Source of the DNA: Nostoc sp. FACHB-152
GTDB lineage: Bacteria > Cyanobacteriota > Cyanobacteriia > Cyanobacteriales > Nostocaceae
DNA length: 64,000 bases
Assembly (NCBI RefSeq): GCF_014697475.1
Contig: NZ_JACJRV010000018.1
Location: 33,537-97,536, forward strand
Reading direction: 5' to 3'
The notes under the pieces are model-generated. The model was not told the DNA's origin, made no database searches, and saw only the letters and a list, made by a program, of their open reading frames with translations. The position numbers and the translations under genes were made by a program. Numbering within the stretch: position 1 is the first letter of the stretch; each line of letters begins with the position of its first letter. Shown piece by piece: positions 26,717-35,674 of this stretch.

Positions 26717-27735
26717 TGTTGACTCCTCAAGGCAAATAGTTTTGCTCAGATTTATAAAATTTTCTAACCCCCAAATTTGCTTAACGAAAGCAGAAGTTAA
26801 AGAGGAGAGTGAGAGCGAAGTTTGTAATAATCGATAATTTTATCAGTCTTCAAATTTAGGTTGCTGGAAAATAAAATTACATGGCTAGGCTCATGAGTGC
26901 AAGATAAGTTTTGACCAAAATTACTATATTAAGAGCCTGTACAAATTATTTATGCAGCAGAGTGGCTTAATAAACATCAGTTTGAATATTTTTATCAATG
27001 GTGCTTTTAAATCAATAATTAAAGTATAATTTATCGATGTAATTTAATTGATGGCGTATTTATAATGAGAGTGTTTATGTGAGCTAAGATTTTTGTAATG
27101 TATGTATAACAATGGTTACTGGCACAGTTTGTAAATTATGTGCAAGTTAAATGTTGTGTATTTATAAAATAATTTGTTACAAAAATTACACTTATGCTTG
27201 GGTAAGCTAAATAACTCGAATAGTGAATTAATCATCTTTTTAATTAGCAATAGCTCAGATGTTGATATCACTTCGGTTTTTGTACCACCATTTTGTCGTT
27301 TAATTCTACATTTTTTTGGTATTTAATTGTTTTGATTATTGGCTGGCTATTGATTTCTATATTACTTTTGACAACCTGTTAGATTCCAATAGGAAATTAC
27401 GGTTTTGCTTCCACAGTTACTAATGGAAATGATAAAGAAATATCAACCATGAATTGGGTTACTGGCTAGACTATAAAAATATATCTACCCCGTTATTTCG
27501 CTTACCCGAATCACTGACTAGAATTTTATCTTCTGCTAGTAAATATATTACATTTTTCCTCCATAAATGCTTACCAAAGAATAACCAAAACAATGTAGCC
27601 GAAGCTATTACTGTATGAAAGAATCATAAGATGTCAGGCATGGGCTAAATCGTAGTTTCTGAGTTGTCGTGTGGAAAGACAATAACTCTAGTACGACAGC
27701 CCTACCTCTTCGTACTCTTTTTTGCCTAAGTTCCG
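26717..27735. other. About 1 kb AT-rich region with no gene
   Basis: Between the lysozyme-fusion gene and the SLOG gene. Very AT-rich, with stops in all frames. I found no tRNA, repeat shared with the rest of the window, or coding remnant. Some short inverted repeats occur by chance in this composition. It probably contains the promoter of the lysozyme-fusion gene and the end of the SLOG transcript. Confidence 0.5.
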
Positions 27736-28473
27736 TTAAGTAGAAAGTAAATGTGTAATTGTGTGCGTTAACTTTTCCCAACCCTCTTCTAAATCAATGG
27801 CTTGTAACTTACCAGAAGCAGCTAATTTTTCAGCACGTTCATCTGTAGCTTCTCCGTTTAATGCACAGACAAGTTTATCGGCTGTTCTACCACTACCTGC
27901 TATTACCATCACTAAGCGTCCGGCGACGACGCTATTGGCTGCATCCAAAAAGGTAATTTCGCCACCATTTATTAGCACTGTTACCGAAGGTGCGCCGCCA
28001 GCTAGCATGGTTGCTACTTTTACTATCCAAGGAGATTCATCGCCCCAATTACTACCAGGAACTAGAACAAAATGAGTATGATGTGGTTCTAGGGGTGTAG
28101 CATCATCAGTAGATTCAGTCTGATTAGGTAGAATGACTTTTCCTTTAGGTGCTACCCCAATCAGTGGAAATTGAGCATTGATTTGATGACGAGCATTACC
28201 TATCAATTGCATTACTCCCGCATCTGTACCACCATCGACAATATATGCTCCTAAGCGTTGCGCTATTGGGGCTAATACTTCCACAAACAAGCTTTGGATA
28301 CGTACAAAGTCCGCTTCGCTCATCTGACTTGCACCACCAACGATGACTAAAATCGGACGGGAACCAACCAGCCCCATTTGCTCAAGCGCATCAGACAATT
28401 CTCCTGCATCAGATACTGTAGCGGCTGTTGCTGTCTGCCCTTCATTGAAACTCAAGCTGAAAATTTTTTCCAT
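27736..28473 (-). CDS. SLOG-superfamily protein, TRPM/LSDAT prokaryotic type
   Basis: 245 residues covering one SLOG (SMF/DprA-LOG) Rossmannoid domain of the LSDAT class. Signature positions: VDGGTDAGVM (79-88), HHTHFVLVPGSNWGDESPWI (131-150), VTVLINGGEITFLD, and AGSGRTADKLV (192-202). The eukaryotic version is the TRPM channel N-terminal domain, which in TRPM2 binds ADP-ribose; prokaryotic versions are predicted sensors of nucleotide or NAD-derived signals, often near SLATT proteins. It has no effector domain of its own. It is the last gene of the leftward series, 45 bp after DUF928. Domain assignment is strong; the ligand is inferred. Confidence 0.85.
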   Translation of the reverse strand: MEKIFSLSFNEGQTATAATVSDAGELSDALEQMGLVGSRPILVIVGGASQMSEADFVRIQSLFVEVLAPIAQRLGAYIVDGGTDAGVMQLIGNARHQINAQFPLIGVAPKGKVILPNQTESTDDATPLEPHHTHFVLVPGSNWGDESPWIVKVATMLAGGAPSVTVLINGGEITFLDAANSVVAGRLVMVIAGSGRTADKLVCALNGEATDERAEKLAASGKLQAIDLEEGWEKLTHTITHLLST

Positions 28474-28518
28474 GAAATTAAATTAATTCGTATATTGTTG
28501 ATCAAATGATCTTACTGA

Positions 28519-29283
28519 TTACTTTTTCATCTTGAGTTCATAAACAGGGGAGTTAGCAAATTCCTTAAGCTGAAAAAGTGATAATAGATTAGTCCAGTCT
28601 TGCTGATAAACGGCACGGTTTTGGGCTAATTGACCAACAGTTTCATACCAAATATTATTTTCTGCATAAGGAATGTACTGCTGTTGATTTCTTGGTTGTT
28701 GAATTTTTTTTACTAATTCCGAACTAGCTTCAACTCGCTGAATCCAGCCATTAACGCTGATATTTGTATTACGTCCTTCATGGTTAACACAACTGATATT
28801 GAAGTACCAATAGTATTTTTTGCCTACTGATAATGCTTTTTCGGTAGAGGGTAAATTAATACTGACAATACCTTTTTTTTCTGGTAAAGAGAACAGCAAT
28901 GGCTTGGTCAAAACAGACTGTCTCTGCTCATCCAATAATCTAAATTTGGCCGGAGGTGACTGGGAATTACCACCAAAGGGTAAATAAAACCAGAATTGGG
29001 GATACTCTTGAGTAGTCAAACCTCCATTGTTCTGAGGAACTAAGGCCAGCAGGTTATCTTTACCTATTTGAGAGCATTGCGATCGCGTTGCGCCTCCTCT
29101 TGAACGTCCAGAAGCATTTCCCTCGCCTCTGGAACCATTAAACATCTTGCCAACACGCTCAAAGACATTCTGGGCTTGGGCTTTGTGAACAAAAATAGGC
29201 GACAAAAAATTTACATAAACAGCAGTTGTCACAGAGCAGATCAAAACAGTTGACTGTCGAATCGATAATTGGGGACGAAACAT
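28519..29283 (-). CDS. DUF928 secreted protein
   Basis: 254 residues. The N-terminal hydrophobic stretch (STVLICSVTTAVYVNFLSPI) ending HKAQAQ|N is a signal peptide. GRSRGGATRSQCSQ and YPQFWFYLPF are characteristic of DUF928, a cyanobacterial family often encoded beside CHAT and CHASE2 genes. The two cysteines (in SQCSQ and NISCVNH) could form a disulfide. It lies 35 bp after the TIR-CHASE2 gene and 45 bp before the SLOG gene. Probably periplasmic or exported; activity unknown. Confidence 0.85.
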   Translation of the reverse strand: MFRPQLSIRQSTVLICSVTTAVYVNFLSPIFVHKAQAQNVFERVGKMFNGSRGEGNASGRSRGGATRSQCSQIGKDNLLALVPQNNGGLTTQEYPQFWFYLPFGGNSQSPPAKFRLLDEQRQSVLTKPLLFSLPEKKGIVSINLPSTEKALSVGKKYYWYFNISCVNHEGRNTNISVNGWIQRVEASSELVKKIQQPRNQQQYIPYAENNIWYETVGQLAQNRAVYQQDWTNLLSLFQLKEFANSPVYELKMKK

Positions 29284-29318
29284 TTTGTAATTACCTCTTA
29301 GTTTCCTAATTTGTTGAT

Positions 29319-32300
29319 TTAACTTTTACGGAGCTTATCAGTCAAGTATAATACTGATGTTCCAGTACATAATAATGCCAAAACTGGCGGGATAAAAGGT
29401 ATCCAACCGCTTTGGCTCACCAATATTACAGAACATACAATGTATAAAGTACCAGTAGATCCTACTACAGCTATACCTAGATAAAGATTGCGGTTAAATC
29501 GCCAACAGACAAGACCACCTACCAAAGCCCAACCAAACATCCAGATTGTTTCATAACCAAAAGGCCACCACCAGATGAGCGAGCGATTATCTAAGGTTGC
29601 ACTTAGGATCTGGCTGATCATTTGCCCATGCAACGTTACGCCAGCAACGTCACCATAGGGCGTACTCCAGTAATCAGCTTGTCTGTTTTGTCTGTCAGTA
29701 AAGCCAATCAGTACAATGCGATTTTTAATTTGTTCAGTAGCAACTTTATTGTCCAAAACCTCCACAATATTGACTCTAGGCGCAAAATTACTGGGGTCGC
29801 CGCCAAAGGTACGATATTTGACCATCGTTTGATAACCTTGAAGTTGATTATCCATGTCTTGGTAGCCACCTCCCATTCCCAATAGTTGGGGAATCGCGGT
29901 TTTACCAAACTGCATAGGTTGGTCATATTGTTTGGTCTGGGGATTGAAAGGAGAAGTGAAAGACTGACCTTTAGCTTCTAGGTAGCGACGAGCAATTACT
30001 AGACTCAAAGCTTCCCTTGTCTGACAATATTTAGGGTCTGGCTTTTGCATTAAGTATTGTCGGCGCACATAACGACCACCTTTAGCATCATCATCAACTA
30101 AGTCACTAAAGCCAACTTGCTCTAGCGGGACTTCTGGCGCGTTTTTAAAGCCAATAATTTTTTCACCCCGGCTATTTTCATAACTGTTTTTACAGACCGA
30201 AATGAAGTTTTTCGTCTGCTGCAAACGTTGTTTTAGGCTACCTTCAGCCGGAAAATCCCGGATAAAATCTAACCCAATCATACTAGGTTGATGTTGAGAA
30301 AGATTTTTGAGTAAATCGTCTAGGGCCGCATCGGGAATAGAACCTCTACCACCTGGATATCTCCCGCTTTGATTCAATTTTTCTAGACTTTCTGGGTCAA
30401 CATCGACCATTAAAAATCGTTCGTCCTTTGGTTCATCCGGACGTAAGGACATCATCTGGTCATAGGCTGCTAGTTCTAAAGGCTGGGTGAGTCCGAGAAA
30501 CCTAGCAATAAACATCAGCGTTGTCACAGCCAAACTAGTCAGCAACACAGTACGGGGTTTGATTTTGCGATAGGGAAGCGCGCGACTGGCTGCAAGATAT
30601 TCTAGTTGTAAATTGGTGGGGGTTGGTTGTTTGTCAACAGACTGCTTCAACCATTCCTCAGAGGCGACTAAATCTTTACCCCGGAGCAAAAAACTATCGT
30701 CACGTTTAGCATCATCCCATTCTTTGGACTTGAGGAAAAGCCGAGTGTGCGATCGCACATAATCGGGATCTGCATCTAATGTTCTGGTTAATTCTCCAAA
30801 TTTGGTCAAAAAGTCTGCACCATGCTGGCTAAAATCGATCCACTGCACCTTTGCCAATTCTGGAAAAAGCTCCCCAGTACTATCCCGATACAAGACAGTA
30901 ACGATTCGCTTATGCAAACTCATTGCATACTCTACCTCAGCCTTGCAGTCGGGTGAATTGATAGAGTCTGGCGAAATAATAAATAGGAAGTTGTTCGCGC
31001 TTTCTATCCCTTTATTAATCTCTTGTGTAAAGTCAGTACCAGAGGCGACACTTTCTTGGTCAAACCAAGTAGTCTTGTTTTGAATTTGTAAGGTATTGTT
31101 GAGCTTGCGAGCGAAATCAGAATCAGCCAGAGAGTAGGAAATAAATACATCTAGTGCTACCTGAGGCGGTTGCTTGAGGCTTTCGCTGATGAACTCTACT
31201 TGTAAAGGTATAGGCAGATGTTGGGTTTTTTGTTGAGCTATCTTTAACCAAGCTTCTGCCTGTCGAAGATTATAACCCCGCAACAGAATACTAGAATTGT
31301 GTTTTTGTCGTTCCCACTTCAGAGCTTTGACTAGTAAGATTTTATGCTGTTCGTAGTAAGCCGCATCTTGAGTCAGCACATTAATTAGCTTGTCAATATT
31401 GGCCTGTTGCTGTTGTGGCTCTGTTAAGTCGATGAAATGTAGAGTCCGTAGTTCAACAGGAATCTGCTCTATGTCTACTTGTTCAATTAACAGAGGAATG
31501 ATGCGTTTTTTCAAAGAGAAAGCATGAGACACTTCCATTTGGCAATATTCTGATTGCAAAGAAGCTGGTGACATCAGAAACACCAAATTGTCTGCTTCTT
31601 CAATACCTCGATAAATTGACTCGACAAAATCTGTGCCAGACTGAATATCTGTTTTGTTTGTCCAAACCGTGAAGCTCTCACGCATCAAGAGATTGGCAAC
31701 TTTTTCCATAACTGCCCTCTCTTTTTCTGAGTAAGAGAGGAACACTTGAGTCATCAGGTTGTTAGCATTTTTTGTACTTTGACATATAAAAGCACAGTGT
31801 AAATCTGTTGGTTCACATGGTGGTTGCTCATTTTTAAAGCGAATTTTTAACCAGTTTTCAGCCTGTAAGCGCTCGTCACCAATTAATAGGTATTGTGAGT
31901 GTTGTTGCTGTCGCTCCCACTCCAAGGCTTTGGCTAATAAGTAGGTGTGTTGATACACATAATCTTGATGGCGGGAAAATAGCTCTAGCAGTCCCGCAAA
32001 GGATTTCTCAAAGTCATCTATACCTTCACGGAAGTATACCCAGTTAATCTTGCCAATAGCTGGGTGCATATTCGGAAAACTAGAGTGTAATCCCTTGCCT
32101 TTATATGGTTCCCACTCACTAGCGTCCTTTCCAGGATTGCGTTCTTGCCAAATTTCTTGAGTAATTTGTTCTACGTGTAGCAAGGGAATAATACGTTTAT
32201 TACGGCGGAGTGCTAACTCTATTTCTTTACCGCAATAGGGGGAGTTAATTGAGTGGGGCGCAATGATAAACAGAAAATTGTCAGCTTTCTCAATGCCATC

Positions 32301-32456
32301 ATCTATTTGATTTTGAAAGTCAACACCTAGAGGAATATCATTTTGGTCGAACCAAATGTCGAACCCTGATTCTATCAGTCGCTGATGCAGCTTAGTCGCA
32401 AAGGCTTTACTATCCGCTCTTCCATAAGAAATAAAGGCATTTTTAACGTCATTCAT
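29319..32456 (-). CDS. Triple-TIR, CHASE2-domain membrane receptor
   Basis: 1045 residues. Three TIR domains at about 5-165, 235-370 and 435-560, each starting with an F-(I/L)-SY box and each with the Cys-x-x-Glu motif of NADase TIRs (C75/E78, C305/E308, C504/E507). Each is followed by the same helical spacer (ALEWER..., LLxGxxLxxAExWLK). A membrane helix (about 637-655) precedes a CHASE2 extracytoplasmic sensor (FLMVDVDPESLEKL ... IVLIGFTDRQNR) and three final membrane helices. Known CHASE2 partners are kinases and cyclases at the C-terminus; here the output is at the N-terminus and cytoplasmic. Predicted role: envelope signal in, NAD cleavage or nucleotide signal out. Catalysis is inferred from motifs. 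Confidence 0.9.
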   Translation of the reverse strand: MNDVKNAFISYGRADSKAFATKLHQRLIESGFDIWFDQNDIPLGVDFQNQIDDGIEKADNFLFIIAPHSINSPYCGKEIELALRRNKRIIPLLHVEQITQEIWQERNPGKDASEWEPYKGKGLHSSFPNMHPAIGKINWVYFREGIDDFEKSFAGLLELFSRHQDYVYQHTYLLAKALEWERQQQHSQYLLIGDERLQAENWLKIRFKNEQPPCEPTDLHCAFICQSTKNANNLMTQVFLSYSEKERAVMEKVANLLMRESFTVWTNKTDIQSGTDFVESIYRGIEEADNLVFLMSPASLQSEYCQMEVSHAFSLKKRIIPLLIEQVDIEQIPVELRTLHFIDLTEPQQQQANIDKLINVLTQDAAYYEQHKILLVKALKWERQKHNSSILLRGYNLRQAEAWLKIAQQKTQHLPIPLQVEFISESLKQPPQVALDVFISYSLADSDFARKLNNTLQIQNKTTWFDQESVASGTDFTQEINKGIESANNFLFIISPDSINSPDCKAEVEYAMSLHKRIVTVLYRDSTGELFPELAKVQWIDFSQHGADFLTKFGELTRTLDADPDYVRSHTRLFLKSKEWDDAKRDDSFLLRGKDLVASEEWLKQSVDKQPTPTNLQLEYLAASRALPYRKIKPRTVLLTSLAVTTLMFIARFLGLTQPLELAAYDQMMSLRPDEPKDERFLMVDVDPESLEKLNQSGRYPGGRGSIPDAALDDLLKNLSQHQPSMIGLDFIRDFPAEGSLKQRLQQTKNFISVCKNSYENSRGEKIIGFKNAPEVPLEQVGFSDLVDDDAKGGRYVRRQYLMQKPDPKYCQTREALSLVIARRYLEAKGQSFTSPFNPQTKQYDQPMQFGKTAIPQLLGMGGGYQDMDNQLQGYQTMVKYRTFGGDPSNFAPRVNIVEVLDNKVATEQIKNRIVLIGFTDRQNRQADYWSTPYGDVAGVTLHGQMISQILSATLDNRSLIWWWPFGYETIWMFGWALVGGLVCWRFNRNLYLGIAVVGSTGTLYIVCSVILVSQSGWIPFIPPVLALLCTGTSVLYLTDKLRKS

Positions 32457-32632
32457 TTTAAATATTAATAATTTTTTTCATAATTGCTTCACATTAAAGT
32501 TGGTATTAGCCGATGGCGATCGCCTGTATAACTGCTATCTACCTGATACAATGTAAATAAAAATTTGTTACCAAAGTATAGTAATAATACGTAAAAAAAC
32601 CGCCGTTAATCCAAAATTTCTGTACACTGGTA

Positions 32633-35353
32633 TCAAAGCCAACTACCAACTAAAACATAAGGCGCCCAATAACGAGGGTGGTTATATTTGTCACTTTTAA
32701 GTAGAGATTGCTGTGCTAAACGCAGGGCTTCGGCTCTGCTAATATTGGGTTGACCTAAATGTTCATACAATTCCTTAATGAAAGGAACGCTGGCTTCATC
32801 ATCTAGATCCCACAAACTAGCGATCGCACTACTAGCCCCAGCTTGAACAATAGTTCCAGCAATACCCATCACTTCTTGGTCGTTACCTGTAGCTGTTTGG
32901 CAAGCACTGAGAATGAGTAAGTCTATTTTCTGCTTGTGGTTTTGTTTTTGGTTACTAAACAATTTATCAAAATCATCTATCTTCAACTTTCCATCTGCTG
33001 TCACCACAAAAGTGTTTTCTCGATTTTCACCAAATAGACCATGTGTGGCTAAATGTACTACTTCAAAAGTAGAAGTATTCAGTTTTTTATTAAAGTTCTT
33101 TGTGGTAAATTCTTGGTCAGCAATCCAATTCACGGCTAATCCTGTCTTTTTAATTTCCTTCACTTCGACGGAAACATTTGCTAATCGAGAAAAGCCAGAA
33201 ACTTCTGGAATATTTGGCGGTTCAGTCAAGCTGGCGGCTAGAACTTTCATAGTTTCTCGGTGTAACGGCTTTGGTTCACGTACTTGTAACCCCAAAGCTA
33301 AGGAGACAGCATATTTTTCTACTAGATACTGCTGGCCATCATAGAGACTCGCCATCGGAATTTTGCGTAAAGGGCCATCCAAGACAAAAATCAAATTTTT
33401 GATTTTGCTATCTTTTAACTCTTTTTCTATTGGTTGAATCAGCCAGTTATAGACTTGTTGACCATCCTGTTGTACTTCGTCATAACTTCCCTCTTCTTGC
33501 AGATTTTCATATAGTTGGTTTACCACTTCCCCTATGTGCTGTTGCGGTGGGGTAGCATAATGACTAAGCGGTTGATTAGGTCGCTTCAGGATAACTTCTA
33601 AACGATCATTCAAAATAATTGCATAGACAACAGCTGATGTTTGGTCTTGAGTGTCAATCACCTTGTCGAGTGCTAATTTTGTATCTTCACAAGCTTGCTG
33701 TAAATAATTTTGTAATTTCGCCACTTGTAGTGCTTCAATGACATTACGAGCCTGGATCAGATTCTCTTGGCTTGGTGCTGATGATTGAAGTAGTAAATCT
33801 ACTAAACGACGATATACAGGTTCTACCGTTTCCCGGAAAGAAAACTGCACATTTTTATTTGTAGCAATCAAATCGCCACGGATATTTTGTAGAGTATTAA
33901 ATGCTTGTTGATAGGCAGCAGTGGCTTCTGTAAGATCTTCCTGCTGATTACATTGGGGTTTACCTTGGCAAAGAATACGTCCGAGTTGCCAATACCAACG
34001 ATAGGCGATATCTGGTGCTTGAATTGACTCTGACAAATTTAGCGCCTGTTTAGTCAAATCCTGGGCTATAGACCATTGTTGAGATAATTCATATAGATGT
34101 CCCAAATTACCTAATACAAAAGACTCTGAGCGGACATCTTGCAATTGTTGTGCCTGCTGACGTGCCACAGCTAGGATTTTAGCAATTGTTTCTGGGTTGG
34201 GTTCAGGGAATTTCTGCCTCATTTCTAGAAGGCGTTGAGCCAAATTTACTTGAGCGTAGATCGCTGAACGCCCAAGGGGTAAGTTAGCAATTTGACTTTG
34301 AATTTCGGGATATAATGCCTGGGCTGCTGACCATTTTTCCAACTCAATTAACAAGCGTAAACGGTTAAGTTGGGCGGGGATTTTGGTAGTCGCAGTATTT
34401 GAAGAAATAGCTGCTTTTTCGTAATCAGCCAGAGCAGTATTTTTTTGTTCTGTACTGCTACCGGGAATATAAGCGAGATTACCTAAACTCAGGTAAGCTG
34501 TAGCAATGGTATCTGGCGATCGCAGTTTTTGGGCAATCTCTAGACTTTGTTGTAAATGTTTTTGTGCTTGTTGGACATCGCCAGCCAGTGCTAGTGCTTC
34601 ACCCAAATTGCGAAAACTAGCTGCTTTAACAAGGGAATCTGGTTGTTTTTGCAGATCTGTTGTCAAATTTTGGAGTAGAGAAATTTCTCGGCGATAGAGT
34701 CCTAAAGTCTGCAATGCTTGTGCTTGGTTAATTTGGGCGAGGATAGCTTTATTGTGATCTTTTAATTGTTGGTAGAGTGATGCGGTTGTTTCCCAAGATG
34801 ACAAAGCGGCTTCGGCTTTACCTTGTGCTAGTTCCAGATTACCTTTAATATCCCAAACTTGCGCCCGAACTGGCAGGTTTTGTGATGATTTGGGAATCTT
34901 TTGTAAGATAGCGATCGCTTTTTCAATCGCTTGGGTTGCGGCTTGCATCTGTCCTAATTGCTGGTGGTTCAAAGCCAGATTACTGAAGACAACCGCCTGT
35001 CCAATAGTATTATTATTACCTTGATAAATCTGCAATACCTGCTGTAACACAGTCACCGCTTCGGCAAAGCGTCCTGCTGTATATAGGTTTTTAGCTTCTT
35101 CTTCCTGAGAGAGATTGGCAACTGGCGATGCGGTAAACCCTTGATTCGTGGTATCACGAGCTATAACAGGCGAGACAAATATGCACAATAAAGCAGTTAG
35201 ACAGACCAAAATCACATAGCTAAATTTCTGGCGTTGCTCAAACAACCTCGGAAATTTAGCGATCGAAATCTGACTATGTACATTCACCTTTCCCCTTCCC
35301 CACCTCAAAAAAGTCTCTAAATGAGAAAGAAATACAAACCTTTTTTTCGCCAT
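32633..35353 (-). CDS. TPR-CHAT caspase-like protease
   Basis: 906 residues from the ATG at 35353, preceded by AGGAGG; an upstream frame start at 35407 lacks a ribosome site. Residues about 40-65 hold a signal-peptide-like core (VILVCLTALLCIFVSPVIA|RD) after an unusually long N-region. Tetratricopeptide repeats fill about 75-500 (NLYTAGRFAEAVTVLQQV and others). The C-terminal CHAT domain has the catalytic His771 in HLATHGLF and Cys818 in LSACQTA, with WDLDDEA and the PYYWA-like NHPRYWAPYVLVGSW end intact. CHAT peptidases cleave partner proteins in signalling or defence. The signal peptide implies action outside the cytoplasm. Co-directional with TpsA-2 upstream and TIR-CHASE2 downstream. Confidence 0.9.
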   Translation of the reverse strand: MAKKRFVFLSHLETFLRWGRGKVNVHSQISIAKFPRLFEQRQKFSYVILVCLTALLCIFVSPVIARDTTNQGFTASPVANLSQEEEAKNLYTAGRFAEAVTVLQQVLQIYQGNNNTIGQAVVFSNLALNHQQLGQMQAATQAIEKAIAILQKIPKSSQNLPVRAQVWDIKGNLELAQGKAEAALSSWETTASLYQQLKDHNKAILAQINQAQALQTLGLYRREISLLQNLTTDLQKQPDSLVKAASFRNLGEALALAGDVQQAQKHLQQSLEIAQKLRSPDTIATAYLSLGNLAYIPGSSTEQKNTALADYEKAAISSNTATTKIPAQLNRLRLLIELEKWSAAQALYPEIQSQIANLPLGRSAIYAQVNLAQRLLEMRQKFPEPNPETIAKILAVARQQAQQLQDVRSESFVLGNLGHLYELSQQWSIAQDLTKQALNLSESIQAPDIAYRWYWQLGRILCQGKPQCNQQEDLTEATAAYQQAFNTLQNIRGDLIATNKNVQFSFRETVEPVYRRLVDLLLQSSAPSQENLIQARNVIEALQVAKLQNYLQQACEDTKLALDKVIDTQDQTSAVVYAIILNDRLEVILKRPNQPLSHYATPPQQHIGEVVNQLYENLQEEGSYDEVQQDGQQVYNWLIQPIEKELKDSKIKNLIFVLDGPLRKIPMASLYDGQQYLVEKYAVSLALGLQVREPKPLHRETMKVLAASLTEPPNIPEVSGFSRLANVSVEVKEIKKTGLAVNWIADQEFTTKNFNKKLNTSTFEVVHLATHGLFGENRENTFVVTADGKLKIDDFDKLFSNQKQNHKQKIDLLILSACQTATGNDQEVMGIAGTIVQAGASSAIASLWDLDDEASVPFIKELYEHLGQPNISRAEALRLAQQSLLKSDKYNHPRYWAPYVLVGSWL

Positions 35354-35425
35354 GTTTCCTCCTGAGAAGCAAATGATATGAATAGAATTCCCCAATTTTG
35401 AGCGCAACGATTAATGGTCAGATTC
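35305..35425 (-). pseudogene. Decayed 3' end of a second tpsB (ShlB/FhaC) gene overlapping the CHAT start
   Basis: In another frame, the sequence spanning the CHAT start reads NWGILFISFASQEETWRKKG then LYFFLI-stop-RLF-stop. The intact TpsB in this window ends DWGIPLTSRDSKGDTWQENG then LYFSVIYKPF-stop. DNA identity is high over about 95 nt (both contain ATTGGGGAATTC, ACATGG, GGTTTGTATTTC and TTTTTTGAGGT). The CHAT ATG falls at the ACATGG of the relic. So a tpsB copy once stood directly upstream of the CHAT gene and was lost except for this end. Confidence 0.75.
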
Positions 35426-35439
35426 TTTCTCCTCTAGCT

Positions 35440-35670
35440 GTTGTTGAATTACCCCACCCTAACCCTCCCCTTGGAAAGGGGAGGGGACTTGATTTTCCTG
35501 TTTCCCCCCTTTCCAAGGGGGGACTAAGGGGGGTAATTGACTTGTGTGTACACCGTAGCCTTCACAAGGGGGGCTAATCACCCTCTTTTACCACCTTTTT
35601 AAGGGGGTCGCCGCAGGCGGGGGGATCTTAACCGAACCTTATTACCTGCTCCCCCGCTCCCCCGCCCCCC
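35440..35670. repeat. G-rich/C-rich intergenic repeats (CCCCCTTAG type)
   Basis: Between the CHAT gene and TpsA-2 lie inverted units such as CCTTGGAAAGGGGAGGGGA and TTTCCAAGGGGGGACTAAGG plus a CGCCGCAGGCGG palindrome. These are known types of dispersed cyanobacterial intergenic repeat. No gene is present. The hairpins could attenuate transcription between TpsA-2 and CHAT. Confidence 0.65.
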
Positions 35671-35674
35671 TGCC

